Origin: an uncultured Saprospiraceae bacterium
Lineage (GTDB): Bacteria; Bacteroidota; Bacteroidia; Chitinophagales; Saprospiraceae
NCBI GenBank assembly: GCA_937967615.1
Contig: CALCMJ010000023.1
Coordinates: forward strand, 1-46,919
Direction: 5' to 3'
Length of the DNA stretch: 46,919 bases
Shown here: positions 23,279 to 32,577 of the stretch, piece after piece
Layout: each line of letters starts with the position of its first letter
Position numbering within the stretch: the stretch's first letter is position 1
Notes under the pieces: generated by a model
What the model saw: the letters and a program-made list of their open reading frames with translations, nothing else
Databases searched by the model: none
What the model was told of the DNA's origin: nothing
Made by a program: the position numbers and the translations under genes

Positions 23279-24685
23279 ATGGCAAGGAAAAAAAAGACAA
23301 TTAGTGGTCTTAAAATAACAGGTATCGCTGATAGGGGCAAAGCTGTAGGCAGAAGTGCAGAAGGGCAAGTCGTATTTGTTGATTCAGCAGTCCCAGGAGA
23401 CGAAGTGACAGCGCTAATATTGCGTAAAAAGAAATCTTTTCTTCAAGGGAAGACACTTTCAGTTGAAAAAAAATCCATCCATAGAAGCACCCCTTTTTGC
23501 GAGCATTTCTCCTCTTGTGGAGGTTGTAAGTGGCAAAATTTAGACTATGCAATTCAGCTCCGAGAAAAAGAATTAACCGTAAAAAACAGCATAAGTAAAA
23601 TTGGGAAACAAGACCCAACGAAAGTTCTCCCCATAATGGGTGCTGCGCAGACACGCTACTACCGAAATAAAATGGAATATTCATTTTCAAGACTTCGGTG
23701 GTTAACAGAAGATGAAATTAAAACAGAAGAAATTATCGAAGCAGGTCCAGCACTAGGCTTTCATGCACCCGGTTCTTTTGCCAAGGTTGTGGAAATTCAT
23801 GCATGTCATTTACAAGATGATTACGCAAACACGATAAGAAATACAATACGGAAATATGCACATCAGAATAACCTATCGTTTTATCATCCAATAAAACATG
23901 AAGGGATATTACGTAACATGATTATTAGAAACACCAGTTTAGATGAATGGATGTTGGTAATGATATTTGGGGAAGACAATCCAGATGCAATTCAAGCTAT
24001 GATGGAATTCATAAGTAAGCAGTTTAAGAAATTGACAAGTCTGTATTATGTGATCAATTTAAAGATGAACGATACGATTTATGACCAAGAAACTATTTTG
24101 TATTCAGGGAATGATCATTTTGTGGAACAGCTTGGTCACTGCAAATATAAGGTAGGGCCAAAATCTTTTTTCCAAACAAATACTATGCAGGCGAAACAAC
24201 TTTATGACAAAACTCTAGAGTTTGCAGAACTTAAGGGGCATGAAATAGTTTATGATCTTTACACAGGACTTGGTAGCATAGCACTGTATTTAGCCAAGTA
24301 TTGTAAAGAGATTATTGGAATTGAAGAAGTAAAAGAAGCAATTGATGATGCGAACAAAAATCTGGAATTTAATAACATAAGCAATGCACAATTTTATGCA
24401 GGAGACGTTAAAGACATTTTGAATATTGAATTCCAAAAGAAGCATGGCAAACCTGACTTGGTTATTACGGACCCGCCAAGAGCTGGAATGCATAAACAAG
24501 TGATAAACACCCTCTTGCAATTAGAAGCACCAAGAATAGTTTACGTAAGCTGTAATCCAGGAACACAGGCTAGAGACATAGAATTATTAAGCGAAAAATA
24601 TGATTTGATCAAGGCACAACCTGTGGATATGTTTCCCTATACGCATCACGTAGAATGCATTGCAGTTTTAGAAAAAAGAAATTGA
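23279..24685 (+). CDS. rlmD: 23S rRNA (uracil-C5)-methyltransferase RlmD family
   Basis: A 468-residue SAM-dependent RNA m5U methyltransferase of the RlmD/TrmA family. It has an N-terminal TRAM domain (about 5-65), the iron-sulfur cysteines Cys74, Cys80 and Cys83 (CEHFSSCGGC) with a fourth near EIHACHL, then the Rossmann domain with DLYTGLGSI, the DPPRAGM motif and the catalytic cysteine in YVSCNPGTQARD. The cluster and TRAM favour RlmD or its RlmCD relatives over TrmA. Target U1939 is inferred from the family. Confidence 0.92.
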   Translation: MARKKKTISGLKITGIADRGKAVGRSAEGQVVFVDSAVPGDEVTALILRKKKSFLQGKTLSVEKKSIHRSTPFCEHFSSCGGCKWQNLDYAIQLREKELTVKNSISKIGKQDPTKVLPIMGAAQTRYYRNKMEYSFSRLRWLTEDEIKTEEIIEAGPALGFHAPGSFAKVVEIHACHLQDDYANTIRNTIRKYAHQNNLSFYHPIKHEGILRNMIIRNTSLDEWMLVMIFGEDNPDAIQAMMEFISKQFKKLTSLYYVINLKMNDTIYDQETILYSGNDHFVEQLGHCKYKVGPKSFFQTNTMQAKQLYDKTLEFAELKGHEIVYDLYTGLGSIALYLAKYCKEIIGIEEVKEAIDDANKNLEFNNISNAQFYAGDVKDILNIEFQKKHGKPDLVITDPPRAGMHKQVINTLLQLEAPRIVYVSCNPGTQARDIELLSEKYDLIKAQPVDMFPYTHHVECIAVLEKRN

Positions 24686-24698
24686 TTTAATCTACAGT

Positions 24699-25073
24699 AT
24701 GGAAATGAAAAAGGAAGAAGAATTAACACGTGCTGAAAAAACAGAAATTCTAGAATCAGAACTTTCATTGTATAAGAAAATGATGTCTGAGACTGTAGAG
24801 CTACTTTTAGTAAACGAAATTTCTAAGTACCCAATTTTTGTTGCACACCAACAAGAACTAGAATTAGGTATTCTTTTAGCAGATAGAGAAAAAGTTAAAG
24901 GGAACTGGACAATGCATTTGTCTACACTAGAGGAATTTGTATCCAAACAAATAATTAAAGAAGATAAGGTGAATGACTTTAAAGCAACTTATAAAAGTCC
25001 AGAGTCCTTTCTTTGTGTTTTTGTGCTATCTGAATTAGGAGCACAATTCTATTTTTTACCTAAAGGGAAATAG
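24699..25073 (+). CDS. Conserved hypothetical protein
   Basis: A 124-residue cytosolic protein starting 13 bases after rlmD and probably co-transcribed. It is charged and helical at the N-terminus (Glu/Lys-rich, residues 1-30), with a hydrophobic VELLLVNEISKYPIFVAHQ core and a beta-like end (FLCVFVLSELGAQFYFLP). No catalytic motif is seen. I believe similar proteins occur in other Bacteroidota, but cannot name a function. It converges on crcB with 15 bases between stops. Confidence 0.7.
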   Translation: MEMKKEEELTRAEKTEILESELSLYKKMMSETVELLLVNEISKYPIFVAHQQELELGILLADREKVKGNWTMHLSTLEEFVSKQIIKEDKVNDFKATYKSPESFLCVFVLSELGAQFYFLPKGK

Positions 25074-25088
25074 CTATTAAAATTTCTT

Positions 25089-25457
25089 CTATAGTTGTTG
25101 GCCCAATAGATAGGACACAAATAGAATAACTGTGCATAAGATGACACTCGCTAGAATATAACTTAAGGCTAGCCAAACTTGTTCATTCTGAATAAGAGTA
25201 AGAACCTCTCCAGAAAATGTGGAAAACGTACTGAAGCCTCCGCAAAACCCAGTTAAAAGAAAAAGTTTATACTTAGTATCCAGGTTGTTTTTAGTAAGGT
25301 AGCCCATTAATACACCTAAAACGATACAGCTTAGAAAATTAGCAAGAAATGTTTTAATAGGAAAGCCATTACCTGTCTCAGAAACCATGGTGCCCACAAG
25401 ATACCTACACATACTACCTAAACCACCACCAATAAATATGTAGAACAAAAACTGCAT
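25089..25457 (-). CDS. crcB: Fluoride efflux channel CrcB/Fluc
   Basis: A 122-residue inner-membrane protein with four helices. Fluc proteins work as antiparallel dimers and export fluoride. Diagnostic segments are GGGLGSMCRYLVG at the start and GFCGGFSTFSTFSGE (about 72-86), which includes the pore Phe residues and the sodium-site glycines. One full-length copy suggests a homodimer. Its ATG overlaps the stop of the upstream glycosyltransferase by one base (TAATG). No fluoride riboswitch is seen, which fits its being second in an operon. Confidence 0.93.
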   Translation of the reverse strand: MQFLFYIFIGGGLGSMCRYLVGTMVSETGNGFPIKTFLANFLSCIVLGVLMGYLTKNNLDTKYKLFLLTGFCGGFSTFSTFSGEVLTLIQNEQVWLALSYILASVILCTVILFVSYLLGQQL

Positions 25458-26509
25458 TATTGATTTCTAAGTTTAGCACGCTTGCTTAAGTAATAAAGCA
25501 TGGTTGCTAATGCTATACTCACGATGGATAGAATAAACAGAAGTTTATACGACCCAAACCTGTCTAGATAGATCAAAGGTAAAATGATAGCTAAATTCAC
25601 ACCCACCAATACGTAGGTTGCTTGCATATGACTCAAGCCGAGGTCTAGAAGTTGGTGATGTATATGTGTCTTGTCTGGGTGAAACGGAGACCTGCCGTTT
25701 ATTATCCTTCTTGTAAATACACTTAATGTGTCAAACAATGGAAGAATTAAAACACCCACTGCAGCCGCTGGAGCAGATTTAAAATGCCACACTGGCTTAT
25801 CAGGTGCATTATTTAGCTCCATGAATTGTATGGCTAGAATTGAGGCGACTAAGCCTAGTAGGAGTGAGCCGGTGTCGCCCATAAATATTTCAGCAGGAGA
25901 AAAATTGTATTTTAAAAAAGCGACTAAACTTCCCGCTAAAGCAAAAGCAACCATAGCAAATTCAATATAATCAGTCTTATAAAACCAAAACCCAAACGTA
26001 GTAGCAATAAGTACACCTATGCTACCAGACAGACCATTGATTCCATCTATCAAATTGAAAGCATTTATGATCAAAACAATAATGAAGATACTGAATAGTG
26101 CACTGAACCAAAATGGGAGTTCGTTAATCCCAAAAATGCCATAAAAACTGGAGATATAAATTTTGGCTTTGAAAACAATTATCGCAGCAGCAAATATCTG
26201 TCCCATAAATTTCTTGCCAGGCGTCAATGGATCTATATCATCTTTTGCACCTATGAGGAAAATTATAATAAATGAACACAAAATATATTGCAGATCAGCA
26301 AAATACTTAAAAGGCGTCCACATGATTATGGAAAAAATGGTACCAGCAAAAATCCCAATACCACCAAGAGAAGGAGTGCTTACAGTATGAGAAGTCCGTT
26401 CACCAGGCTCATCAAATAAGCGCTTCTTATTGGACACACTTATTATGGACGGGATTGCCAGATAAGTAAGAGAAAAAGCGGTAATAAATGCTAATACTAT
26501 GTCATACAT
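25457..26509 (-). CDS. MraY/WecA-like undecaprenyl-phosphate sugar-1-phosphate transferase
   Basis: A 350-residue integral membrane enzyme with about ten helices that moves a sugar-1-phosphate from a UDP-sugar to undecaprenyl phosphate, starting surface-polymer synthesis. Family motifs are GAKDDIDPL (about 86-94), NAFNLIDGINGL (about 148-159), FMGDTGSLLLG (about 208-218) and the His-rich PDKTHIHHQLLD (about 273-284). The latter is the WecA/TagO form rather than true MraY. The sugar is not predictable. It shares an operon with crcB. Confidence 0.9.
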   Translation of the reverse strand: MYDIVLAFITAFSLTYLAIPSIISVSNKKRLFDEPGERTSHTVSTPSLGGIGIFAGTIFSIIMWTPFKYFADLQYILCSFIIIFLIGAKDDIDPLTPGKKFMGQIFAAAIIVFKAKIYISSFYGIFGINELPFWFSALFSIFIIVLIINAFNLIDGINGLSGSIGVLIATTFGFWFYKTDYIEFAMVAFALAGSLVAFLKYNFSPAEIFMGDTGSLLLGLVASILAIQFMELNNAPDKPVWHFKSAPAAAVGVLILPLFDTLSVFTRRIINGRSPFHPDKTHIHHQLLDLGLSHMQATYVLVGVNLAIILPLIYLDRFGSYKLLFILSIVSIALATMLYYLSKRAKLRNQ

Positions 26510-26593
26510 CGTCTACTTAGGGTCTTTACCCCAAATATATCCAATTTTCCTGTTCTTAACAGTTATCATTTGGGTTTCCAAGAGTTGAAATTT

Positions 26594-27100
26594 TTATTTT
26601 TTAAAAATATCCTTTAACTCTTCTCCTAGCTTTTTGATCTCATCTACAACTTTATCAATACTTTGTGTAATATCTTCACCGTACTCTTCTTTGACCAAAG
26701 CAATAATTGCCTCCTGAGGATTATTAAAAACCTCAGACAATTCTTTTTCCATTAGCTCTGCCAGAGGATCTGTTTCATCACTGAGTTCTGCAAAAAAACT
26801 GTTCCCATGTCTTTCGTAATAATACCGGATTGTGTTAGCCCAAAAACTTTTCTTTTCTGATGCAAGCAGGTCTTCCTTGTGATTTACATAGCAGTCCTCC
26901 AAAAACTTTTTAAATTTTACATCATGCTTTTTCCATTGTTCTAATGTAAGTTCTTTTTCTGATTCAGAAATATCTTCAACGAATGTGTCAAAAGAAGCTA
27001 GGAACTTCTCCTTATTTGCGCAAGGATCTAATTGGCAAGAAGAAATTGCAAGTATTCCTACAAGTAGGATAAATAAAATATTGATTTTCATGTTTTGCAT
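26594..27100 (-). CDS. Hypothetical lipoprotein
   Basis: A 168-residue protein with signal peptide and lipobox ending at Cys22 (AISSC). The mature part is charged and almost all helical, rich in Glu, Lys and aromatic residues, with likely coiled-coil at the C-terminus (about 140-168). No family is recognised. A second in-frame Met at residue 4 (27091) would give a more standard signal peptide start. Single gene divergent from uppS. Confidence 0.7.
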   Translation of the reverse strand: MQNMKINILFILLVGILAISSCQLDPCANKEKFLASFDTFVEDISESEKELTLEQWKKHDVKFKKFLEDCYVNHKEDLLASEKKSFWANTIRYYYERHGNSFFAELSDETDPLAELMEKELSEVFNNPQEAIIALVKEEYGEDITQSIDKVVDEIKKLGEELKDIFKK

Positions 27101-27332
27101 TTACATAGTTAAAAATACAGATTCTATACTTTACTAACCCATTCCTGTTTCTATAAGTGCCTGTAAAAAAGTGTTTTGGTAGATTATTTTAACGTGTAAA
27201 TCGAAAAGGAGTTTAATCTTGCGCTCTTATTTTCATTTTTAAGATGTAGGAGTTCAATTTATATGCATATAGCAAAAAAAAGAGGACACAATTAGTTTTT
27301 GTATTTTAGAGTCCTGAATTTCAGATAAGACA

Positions 27333-28079
27333 ATGTCAGAATTTAAATCCAAAATTGACCTAAATAGACTTCCAAAGCACATCGCTGTGATAATGGATGG
27401 AAATGGAAGGTGGGCAAAACAACATGGGAGGCCCCGTGTTTTTGGCCATAAGAACGGAGTGCGATCAGTACGTGCAATCTCAGAAGCAAGTGCTGAACTG
27501 GGTGTAGAATTTCTAACACTGTATGCTTTTTCTACTGAAAACTGGGGTAGACCTACTATGGAAGTGAATGCCCTGATGGCATTATTAGTAGAGACCATAG
27601 GTAAAGAAATGAATACCCTGAATGAGAATAATATTAGACTAAAAGCGATTGGAGATATTACTAAACTTCCTGCGCAAAGTTATAAAGCACTTCTCAAAGG
27701 CATAGAAGCGACAAAAAACAATACAAGAATGGATCTGATTCTTGCACTGAACTACAGTAGCAGATGGGAAATTGTTGAGGCAATCAAAACTATTGCTGAG
27801 GATTTGAAAAATGGGGTCATTACCCAGGAGGAGATAAACAAAGATTTAGTAGATAATCATCTAAATACGAGAGGGATTCCAGACCCAGAATTGCTCATTA
27901 GGACCAGCGGAGAAAGACGTATAAGTAACTACCTTTTATGGCAAATTGCGTATGCCGAATTGTATTTTACGGATGTATTTTGGCCAGATTTTTCAAAAGA
28001 GCATTTATACCAAGCTATTCTTGATTTCCAACAAAGAGAGAGACGATTTGGAAAGACTGGAGAACAAGTCAGTAAATAG
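27333..28079 (+). CDS. uppS: Isoprenyl transferase (undecaprenyl diphosphate synthase)
   Basis: UppS adds cis-isoprene units to farnesyl diphosphate, making the C55 carrier lipid for peptidoglycan and surface sugars. The 248-residue protein has the catalytic Asp22 in [12 protein letters not shown], the [11 protein letters not shown] segment, and the C-terminal [15 protein letters not shown] and AELYF signatures. It supplies the carrier used by the WecA-like enzyme encoded nearby. It is the first gene before bamA and ompH, an order shared by many Bacteroidota. Confidence 0.96.
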   Translation: MSEFKSKIDLNRLPKHIAVIMDGNGRWAKQHGRPRVFGHKNGVRSVRAISEASAELGVEFLTLYAFSTENWGRPTMEVNALMALLVETIGKEMNTLNENNIRLKAIGDITKLPAQSYKALLKGIEATKNNTRMDLILALNYSSRWEIVEAIKTIAEDLKNGVITQEEINKDLVDNHLNTRGIPDPELLIRTSGERRISNYLLWQIAYAELYFTDVFWPDFSKEHLYQAILDFQQRERRFGKTGEQVSK

Positions 28080-28181
28080 TCTTAAATTTTCGTTAAAAAG
28101 CTGTGTTACAAACATTTATAAGCGTACGTTTGCGCTTTCTTAACGTTTTTTTTAGGCGTTAAATCTTTAAAACAACAATAT

Positions 28182-30809
28182 ATGCACATGCATTCCCAAT
28201 TGAAGGTGTTGCTTAATATTTTCTCCATCACACTCGTGATGATCTTCAGTGTGTCTGCAAAAGCAGAGATTACTAAATTAGATACCCTTCCACTTTATGA
28301 TTTTACTGAAAAGAAGACATTTGAAATAGGAGGTATAAAAGTAACTGGAGCAGAAAATAGAGACAGAAATGCAATTATCTCTTTAGCAGGATTTAAAATA
28401 GGTGATCAAATTACCATCCCTGGAGATCAGATTCCTAAAGCAATGCGAGCACTTCTTAAGCTAAGGTTATTTGATATTGTTGAAATACGACAAGACAGAG
28501 TAGAAGATGATTTTATATTTCTTGAAATCTTCCTTAAAGAGAGACCAGCCCTTACAAGGTATTCATACAAGGGAGTCAAAAATTCACACCACGATAAACT
28601 CAACGATATCCTAGATAGGATTTTAACAAAAGGAGGAATTGTTACGGATGATGTAAAGGATTTGAGTATTCGTAAGATTAAGGAACATTATATAGAAAAG
28701 GGGAAGTTGGATGTTGAAGTGAATATAGAGGAATTACCAGATAATGAATTAAAAGAAAATAGTGTAAGACTCGTATTTAATATCAATGAGAACGAACGTG
28801 TAAAAGTGCAATTTATAAATTTTCTAAAAAACAGAAAGTTTACTGATGGTGATCTTAGAAAAGCCATGAACAATACAAAGCAGAAAGGCACACTATTTAA
28901 GCGCACAAAATTTGTTGAAGAGGATTATGAAGAAGATAAAAAATCTGTAATCGCACACTACAACAAACACGGTTACAGAGATGCAAAAATTGTAAAAGAT
29001 AGTATCTGGAGAGAATTTGATGGTGATGTGCGTATTGATATAACAGTGGATGAGGGTCAACAATACTACTTCAGAAACATCAATTGGAAAGGAAATACAA
29101 AATTTACTTCTGACCAATTGGATCTCATTCTTGGAATAAGTGCTGGCGATGTGTACAACCCAGAGCTCTTAGAAAGAAGATTACGATTCTCATTTGATGG
29201 CCGTGATATCTCTTCATTGTATTTAGATGATGGTTACTTGTTCTTTAGAGTAGACCCTACAGAAGTGGCAGTTGTAAATGATTCCATTGATGTAGAAATG
29301 CGAATGTATGAAGGAGCACAGGCAACAATAAATGAAGTTGTCATAAAAGGAAATGATAGAACGCATGAACATGTTGTCCGTAGAGCAGTACGTACAAAGC
29401 CAGGACATAAATTCAGTCGAGCAGAAATCATAAGATCACAAAGAGAAATTATAAACTTAGGATATTTTAATCCAGAATCACTTGTGATGGATACTCCTGT
29501 CAATCCACAAAATGGTACAGTTGACATTATATATGAAGTAGAAGAAAGGCCTTCAGATCAATTGGAATTGTCTGCAGGGTATGGAGGTAACTCAGGATTA
29601 ATAGGAACCCTAGGTGTAACATTCAATAACTTCTCAGTTGCAAATATAAAAGACAGATCAACTTGGGCGCCCTTGCCACAAGGAGACGGTCAAAAACTAT
29701 CGCTTAGAGCGCAGAGTAATAGTAGATTTTATAGATCATACAATTTCTCTTTCACTGAACCATGGTTAGGAGGAAAAAGACCTACATCATTTACTATAGG
29801 TGCTGTTAAAACAGATATAGATTATAGTTTGTATGCACAAGGGAAATTATCTATCAATAGAGGCTTCATAGGCTTAGGAACGCAACTTCAATGGCCAGAT
29901 GATTTCTTCTCAAGCAACACGACGTTAAATGTAGAAGGAATAAATCTGCAAGATTATACAAGAGGAGACTTTTTTGTGGATGGGGCAGCAATCAGCAGAG
30001 GTTATTTTAAAAACTTCTCTATCAATCAAGTATTCACTCGTAGCTCCATTGCAAGTCCGATCTTCCCCCAGAGAGGATCTAGAGTTTCATTATCTATTAA
30101 ATTTACTCCGCCATATTCCTTATGGAGAGATGTAACGCCACTCAATACTGAAGAGGAAGAAGAGGTGATTAGAAGAGAACAAGCGATGGTAGGACCCGGA
30201 GAACCACTTACAGATGCGAGAAAGGCAACTATTATTAGTGCAGAAAATAATGCAAGAAAATTCACATGGCTTGAATACCATAAATGGAGATTTGACGCTG
30301 AATGGTATTTTAATATTTTCAATAAATTCGTTGTTATGGCGAATGCTAAAATAGGGTATCTAGGAGCCTACGACGACGGAATAGGACTTTCTCCTTTTGA
30401 GCGTTTTGAACTAGGGGGCGATGGTCTTTCAAACCAAAACTTTGGAATCACAGGTAAGGATATTATATCACTTAGAGGATATGAAACAAATGATCTAGCA
30501 CAGAATATAAATAGAAATGGAGGTGCGACAATTTTTGATAAGTACACCATGGAGTTAAGATATCCAATATCTACAAATCCAAATTCAACAATCTATGTAC
30601 ATGGATTTTTGCAAGGAGGTAACTCATGGGCAAAATTTGATGACTTTAACCCTTTTGAATTAAAGCGATCTGCAGGTTTTGGAATGCGTGTATTCTTACC
30701 TATGTTTGGACTCTTAGGATTTGATTACGCTTGGGGACTAGATAAGATTGTACAGGGAGATGCGAGTATAGCCAAATTTAGTATTGTACTTGGATTTGAA
30801 CCAGATTAG
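28182..30809 (+). CDS. bamA: Outer membrane protein assembly factor BamA
   Basis: An 875-residue Omp85 protein that inserts beta-barrels into the outer membrane. After a signal peptide (to about residue 28) come POTRA domains (about 40-460) and a 16-strand barrel beginning near LELSAGYGGNSG. The lid-lock-type motif region and the Omp85 FELGGDGLSNQNFGITG...LRGYE segment are present. The end FSIVLGFEPD lacks a terminal Phe. An insertion rich in Glu (about 650-670, TEEEEEVIRRE) lies in a barrel loop, a common Bacteroidota feature. It lies in the uppS-bamA-ompH unit. Confidence 0.94.
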   Translation: MHMHSQLKVLLNIFSITLVMIFSVSAKAEITKLDTLPLYDFTEKKTFEIGGIKVTGAENRDRNAIISLAGFKIGDQITIPGDQIPKAMRALLKLRLFDIVEIRQDRVEDDFIFLEIFLKERPALTRYSYKGVKNSHHDKLNDILDRILTKGGIVTDDVKDLSIRKIKEHYIEKGKLDVEVNIEELPDNELKENSVRLVFNINENERVKVQFINFLKNRKFTDGDLRKAMNNTKQKGTLFKRTKFVEEDYEEDKKSVIAHYNKHGYRDAKIVKDSIWREFDGDVRIDITVDEGQQYYFRNINWKGNTKFTSDQLDLILGISAGDVYNPELLERRLRFSFDGRDISSLYLDDGYLFFRVDPTEVAVVNDSIDVEMRMYEGAQATINEVVIKGNDRTHEHVVRRAVRTKPGHKFSRAEIIRSQREIINLGYFNPESLVMDTPVNPQNGTVDIIYEVEERPSDQLELSAGYGGNSGLIGTLGVTFNNFSVANIKDRSTWAPLPQGDGQKLSLRAQSNSRFYRSYNFSFTEPWLGGKRPTSFTIGAVKTDIDYSLYAQGKLSINRGFIGLGTQLQWPDDFFSSNTTLNVEGINLQDYTRGDFFVDGAAISRGYFKNFSINQVFTRSSIASPIFPQRGSRVSLSIKFTPPYSLWRDVTPLNTEEEEEVIRREQAMVGPGEPLTDARKATIISAENNARKFTWLEYHKWRFDAEWYFNIFNKFVVMANAKIGYLGAYDDGIGLSPFERFELGGDGLSNQNFGITGKDIISLRGYETNDLAQNINRNGGATIFDKYTMELRYPISTNPNSTIYVHGFLQGGNSWAKFDDFNPFELKRSAGFGMRVFLPMFGLLGFDYAWGLDKIVQGDASIAKFSIVLGFEPD

Positions 30810-30859
30810 AAAAGCGGTTAAACAAACGTTAATTCAAGAATAGAAGAAATTATTGAGTG

Positions 30860-30874
30860 AGAACATGATGTTCT
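30860..30874. promoter_or_regulatory. Palindrome AGAACAT-G-ATGTTCT
   Basis: A perfect seven-base-arm inverted repeat with a one-base centre in the 84-base gap between bamA and ompH, 20 bases before the ompH start. It looks like a dimeric operator and could give ompH separate control. No protein can be assigned. Confidence 0.35.
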
Positions 30875-30893
30875 AATAACACATTGAAAAAAA

Positions 30894-31394
30894 ATGAAGA
30901 AAACACTAACACTAATATTTGCTGTCGCATTTACATTAAATGTGCAAGCACAAAAATTTGGCTACGTAAATTCTCAACAAGTACTTGTTGAATCACCTGA
31001 AATCAAAGCTGCGGACTTGGAACTTCAAAGCTTTCAGAAAGGCTTGATTTCCCAAGGAGAGGCTATGGTAAAAAGTTTTGAAGCAAAATATAACGCTTAC
31101 ATCACAGAGGCAAACCAAGGCGGACTTTCAAAAATCCAAATGCAACAAAAAGAAGGTGAGTTGACCTTGGAAGAACAAAACATAAAAAAGTTTGAACTAG
31201 AAGTACAACAAAAAATTCTTACAAAAAGAGATGAATTGTATAGACCAGTTTTGGAACGCATTAAAAACGTCTTGGATGAATTAGGAAGAGAGAACGGATA
31301 TACAATGATATTTGATAGCAGTGCGGGAGGTATATTGCATGCAGTCCCAGGAGACGATCTTATGCCATTGTTGCGAACAAAACTAGGGATGTAG
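30894..31394 (+). CDS. OmpH/Skp family periplasmic chaperone
   Basis: A 166-residue exported protein: signal peptide 1-20, then the conserved KFGYVNSQQVL start and a long helical coiled-coil (about 45-130) as in the tentacles of Skp, ending in the GYTMIFDSSAGGILHA segment. Skp holds unfolded outer-membrane proteins on their way to BamA, whose gene is just upstream. Many Bacteroidota have two such genes after bamA; here only one is present before the terminator. Confidence 0.92.
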   Translation: MKKTLTLIFAVAFTLNVQAQKFGYVNSQQVLVESPEIKAADLELQSFQKGLISQGEAMVKSFEAKYNAYITEANQGGLSKIQMQQKEGELTLEEQNIKKFELEVQQKILTKRDELYRPVLERIKNVLDELGRENGYTMIFDSSAGGILHAVPGDDLMPLLRTKLGM

Positions 31395-31422
31395 TAAGAA
31401 ACCTAAAATTAAGAAGAAACAA

Positions 31423-31456
31423 AAGACTTGGTAGTTATCTATCAGGTCTTTTTTTT
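31423..31456 (+). terminator. Intrinsic terminator of uppS-bamA-ompH
   Basis: A 12-pair stem with two G-U pairs (AAGACTTGGTAG with CTATCAGGTCTT), four-base loop, then six further T. It lies 28 bases after the ompH stop. The reverse strand also gives a stem followed by TTTTG, so it may serve the convergent protease gene too. Confidence 0.8.
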
Positions 31457-31485
31457 CATGATATTTTGGAAAGAATACTCTTGAC

Positions 31486-32562
31486 TCAAAGCCCATCAAT
31501 AAAGGCAGCAACATCATCCCTATCAACAACTCCCACAAGACTTCCGCCTTCATTTACACCTACAATAGCTAGACCCTGATCATTCAACATTTCATAAGCA
31601 TCCATTACAGACGCACTCGCATCTAAGAATCCACTTTTTGAAGACATAATAGAAGAAACAGAGTTGCTTAAGAATTCTTCTGAATCATAGTTTTTGAGAA
31701 ACAATTCAGGTAGACTTCCTACTACAGTACCCAAATGATCAAAGACTAAAAAGTTTTTTTCCGTACTATTTTTTGAATTAGAAATCACATCTGAGATCAT
31801 ATCTGTTTCTGAAACACGCGTAAAACTATTGTTGACAATTGTTTGTACTTGCGCATTTTTAAGCTTTTCCTGCCTTATGACTTGTTTGCTTTCAGAGCCT
31901 GCCATGTACATAATAGCAATACCTATTGCAAAGAGAACTGGATGCATTTTAATGACAGCAACAACTAACATTACAAGAGCTAGGAATTTCCCAACCATAG
32001 AAGCTAACTTGGTTGCTTTTACGGCATCCATTTTCATGCTTAGAAGAGCACGCAGAATCCTGCCACCGTCCATAGGGAATGCAGGAATTAAATTGAAGGT
32101 AAAGAGTACAATGTTCAACCAGAAAACAAAACGTAAGAACTCCTTAAAGTTACTGGGGTAAGAATCAATAGGTATACTTAAAGGATGTTGTGCTATAAAT
32201 AAGCAAAGAAAGATTATGCTGGCAATACCAAGATTAACCAATGGTCCAGCTGCAGCAACAATAAGTTCTTGTCGAGGTTTTTTGGGAATGTGTTCCAGTC
32301 TTGCAATTCCGCCTATAGGAGAAAGGATAATGTCTTTTGTTGAGATACCATATTTTTTTGCAACAAGTGCATGACCAAATTCATGTAGAATAACACTGAG
32401 AAATAAGGAGACAACTAAAAAGAGAAACCAAAATAGGCCAATACTGTCTAACTGTACAATCTCATGGCCAAAGTAGATAAGAAATAAAAATAAAAGTCCA
32501 AGACTCCAATGGAGTTTTACCGGAATACCAGCATAACTACCGATGTGATAACTTGTACCCAA
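31486..32562 (-). CDS. Site-2 protease family protein (M50B) with CBS domains
   Basis: A 358-residue membrane zinc metalloprotease. Four to six helices fill residues 15-215. The zinc motif is HEFGH at 60-64 (His60, Glu61, His64) and the third ligand Asp165 lies in FPMDGGRILR. Residues about 245-358 form two CBS domains, which in relatives bind nucleotides and gate activity, like SpoIVFB-type proteins. Substrates may be anti-sigma factors or signal-peptide remnants, but none is identifiable. It starts 15 bases after the TPR gene and is in its operon. Confidence 0.9.
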   Translation of the reverse strand: MGTSYHIGSYAGIPVKLHWSLGLLFLFLIYFGHEIVQLDSIGLFWFLFLVVSLFLSVILHEFGHALVAKKYGISTKDIILSPIGGIARLEHIPKKPRQELIVAAAGPLVNLGIASIIFLCLFIAQHPLSIPIDSYPSNFKEFLRFVFWLNIVLFTFNLIPAFPMDGGRILRALLSMKMDAVKATKLASMVGKFLALVMLVVAVIKMHPVLFAIGIAIMYMAGSESKQVIRQEKLKNAQVQTIVNNSFTRVSETDMISDVISNSKNSTEKNFLVFDHLGTVVGSLPELFLKNYDSEEFLSNSVSSIMSSKSGFLDASASVMDAYEMLNDQGLAIVGVNEGGSLVGVVDRDDVAAFIDGL

Positions 32563-32577
32563 TTTTAGGATTTATTT

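Noticed and set aside
28085-28165. Possible hairpin plus T-run between uppS and bamA
   Set aside because: The stem (AAGCG/CGCTT) is weak and separated from the T-run by several bases; uppS and bamA are likely co-transcribed.
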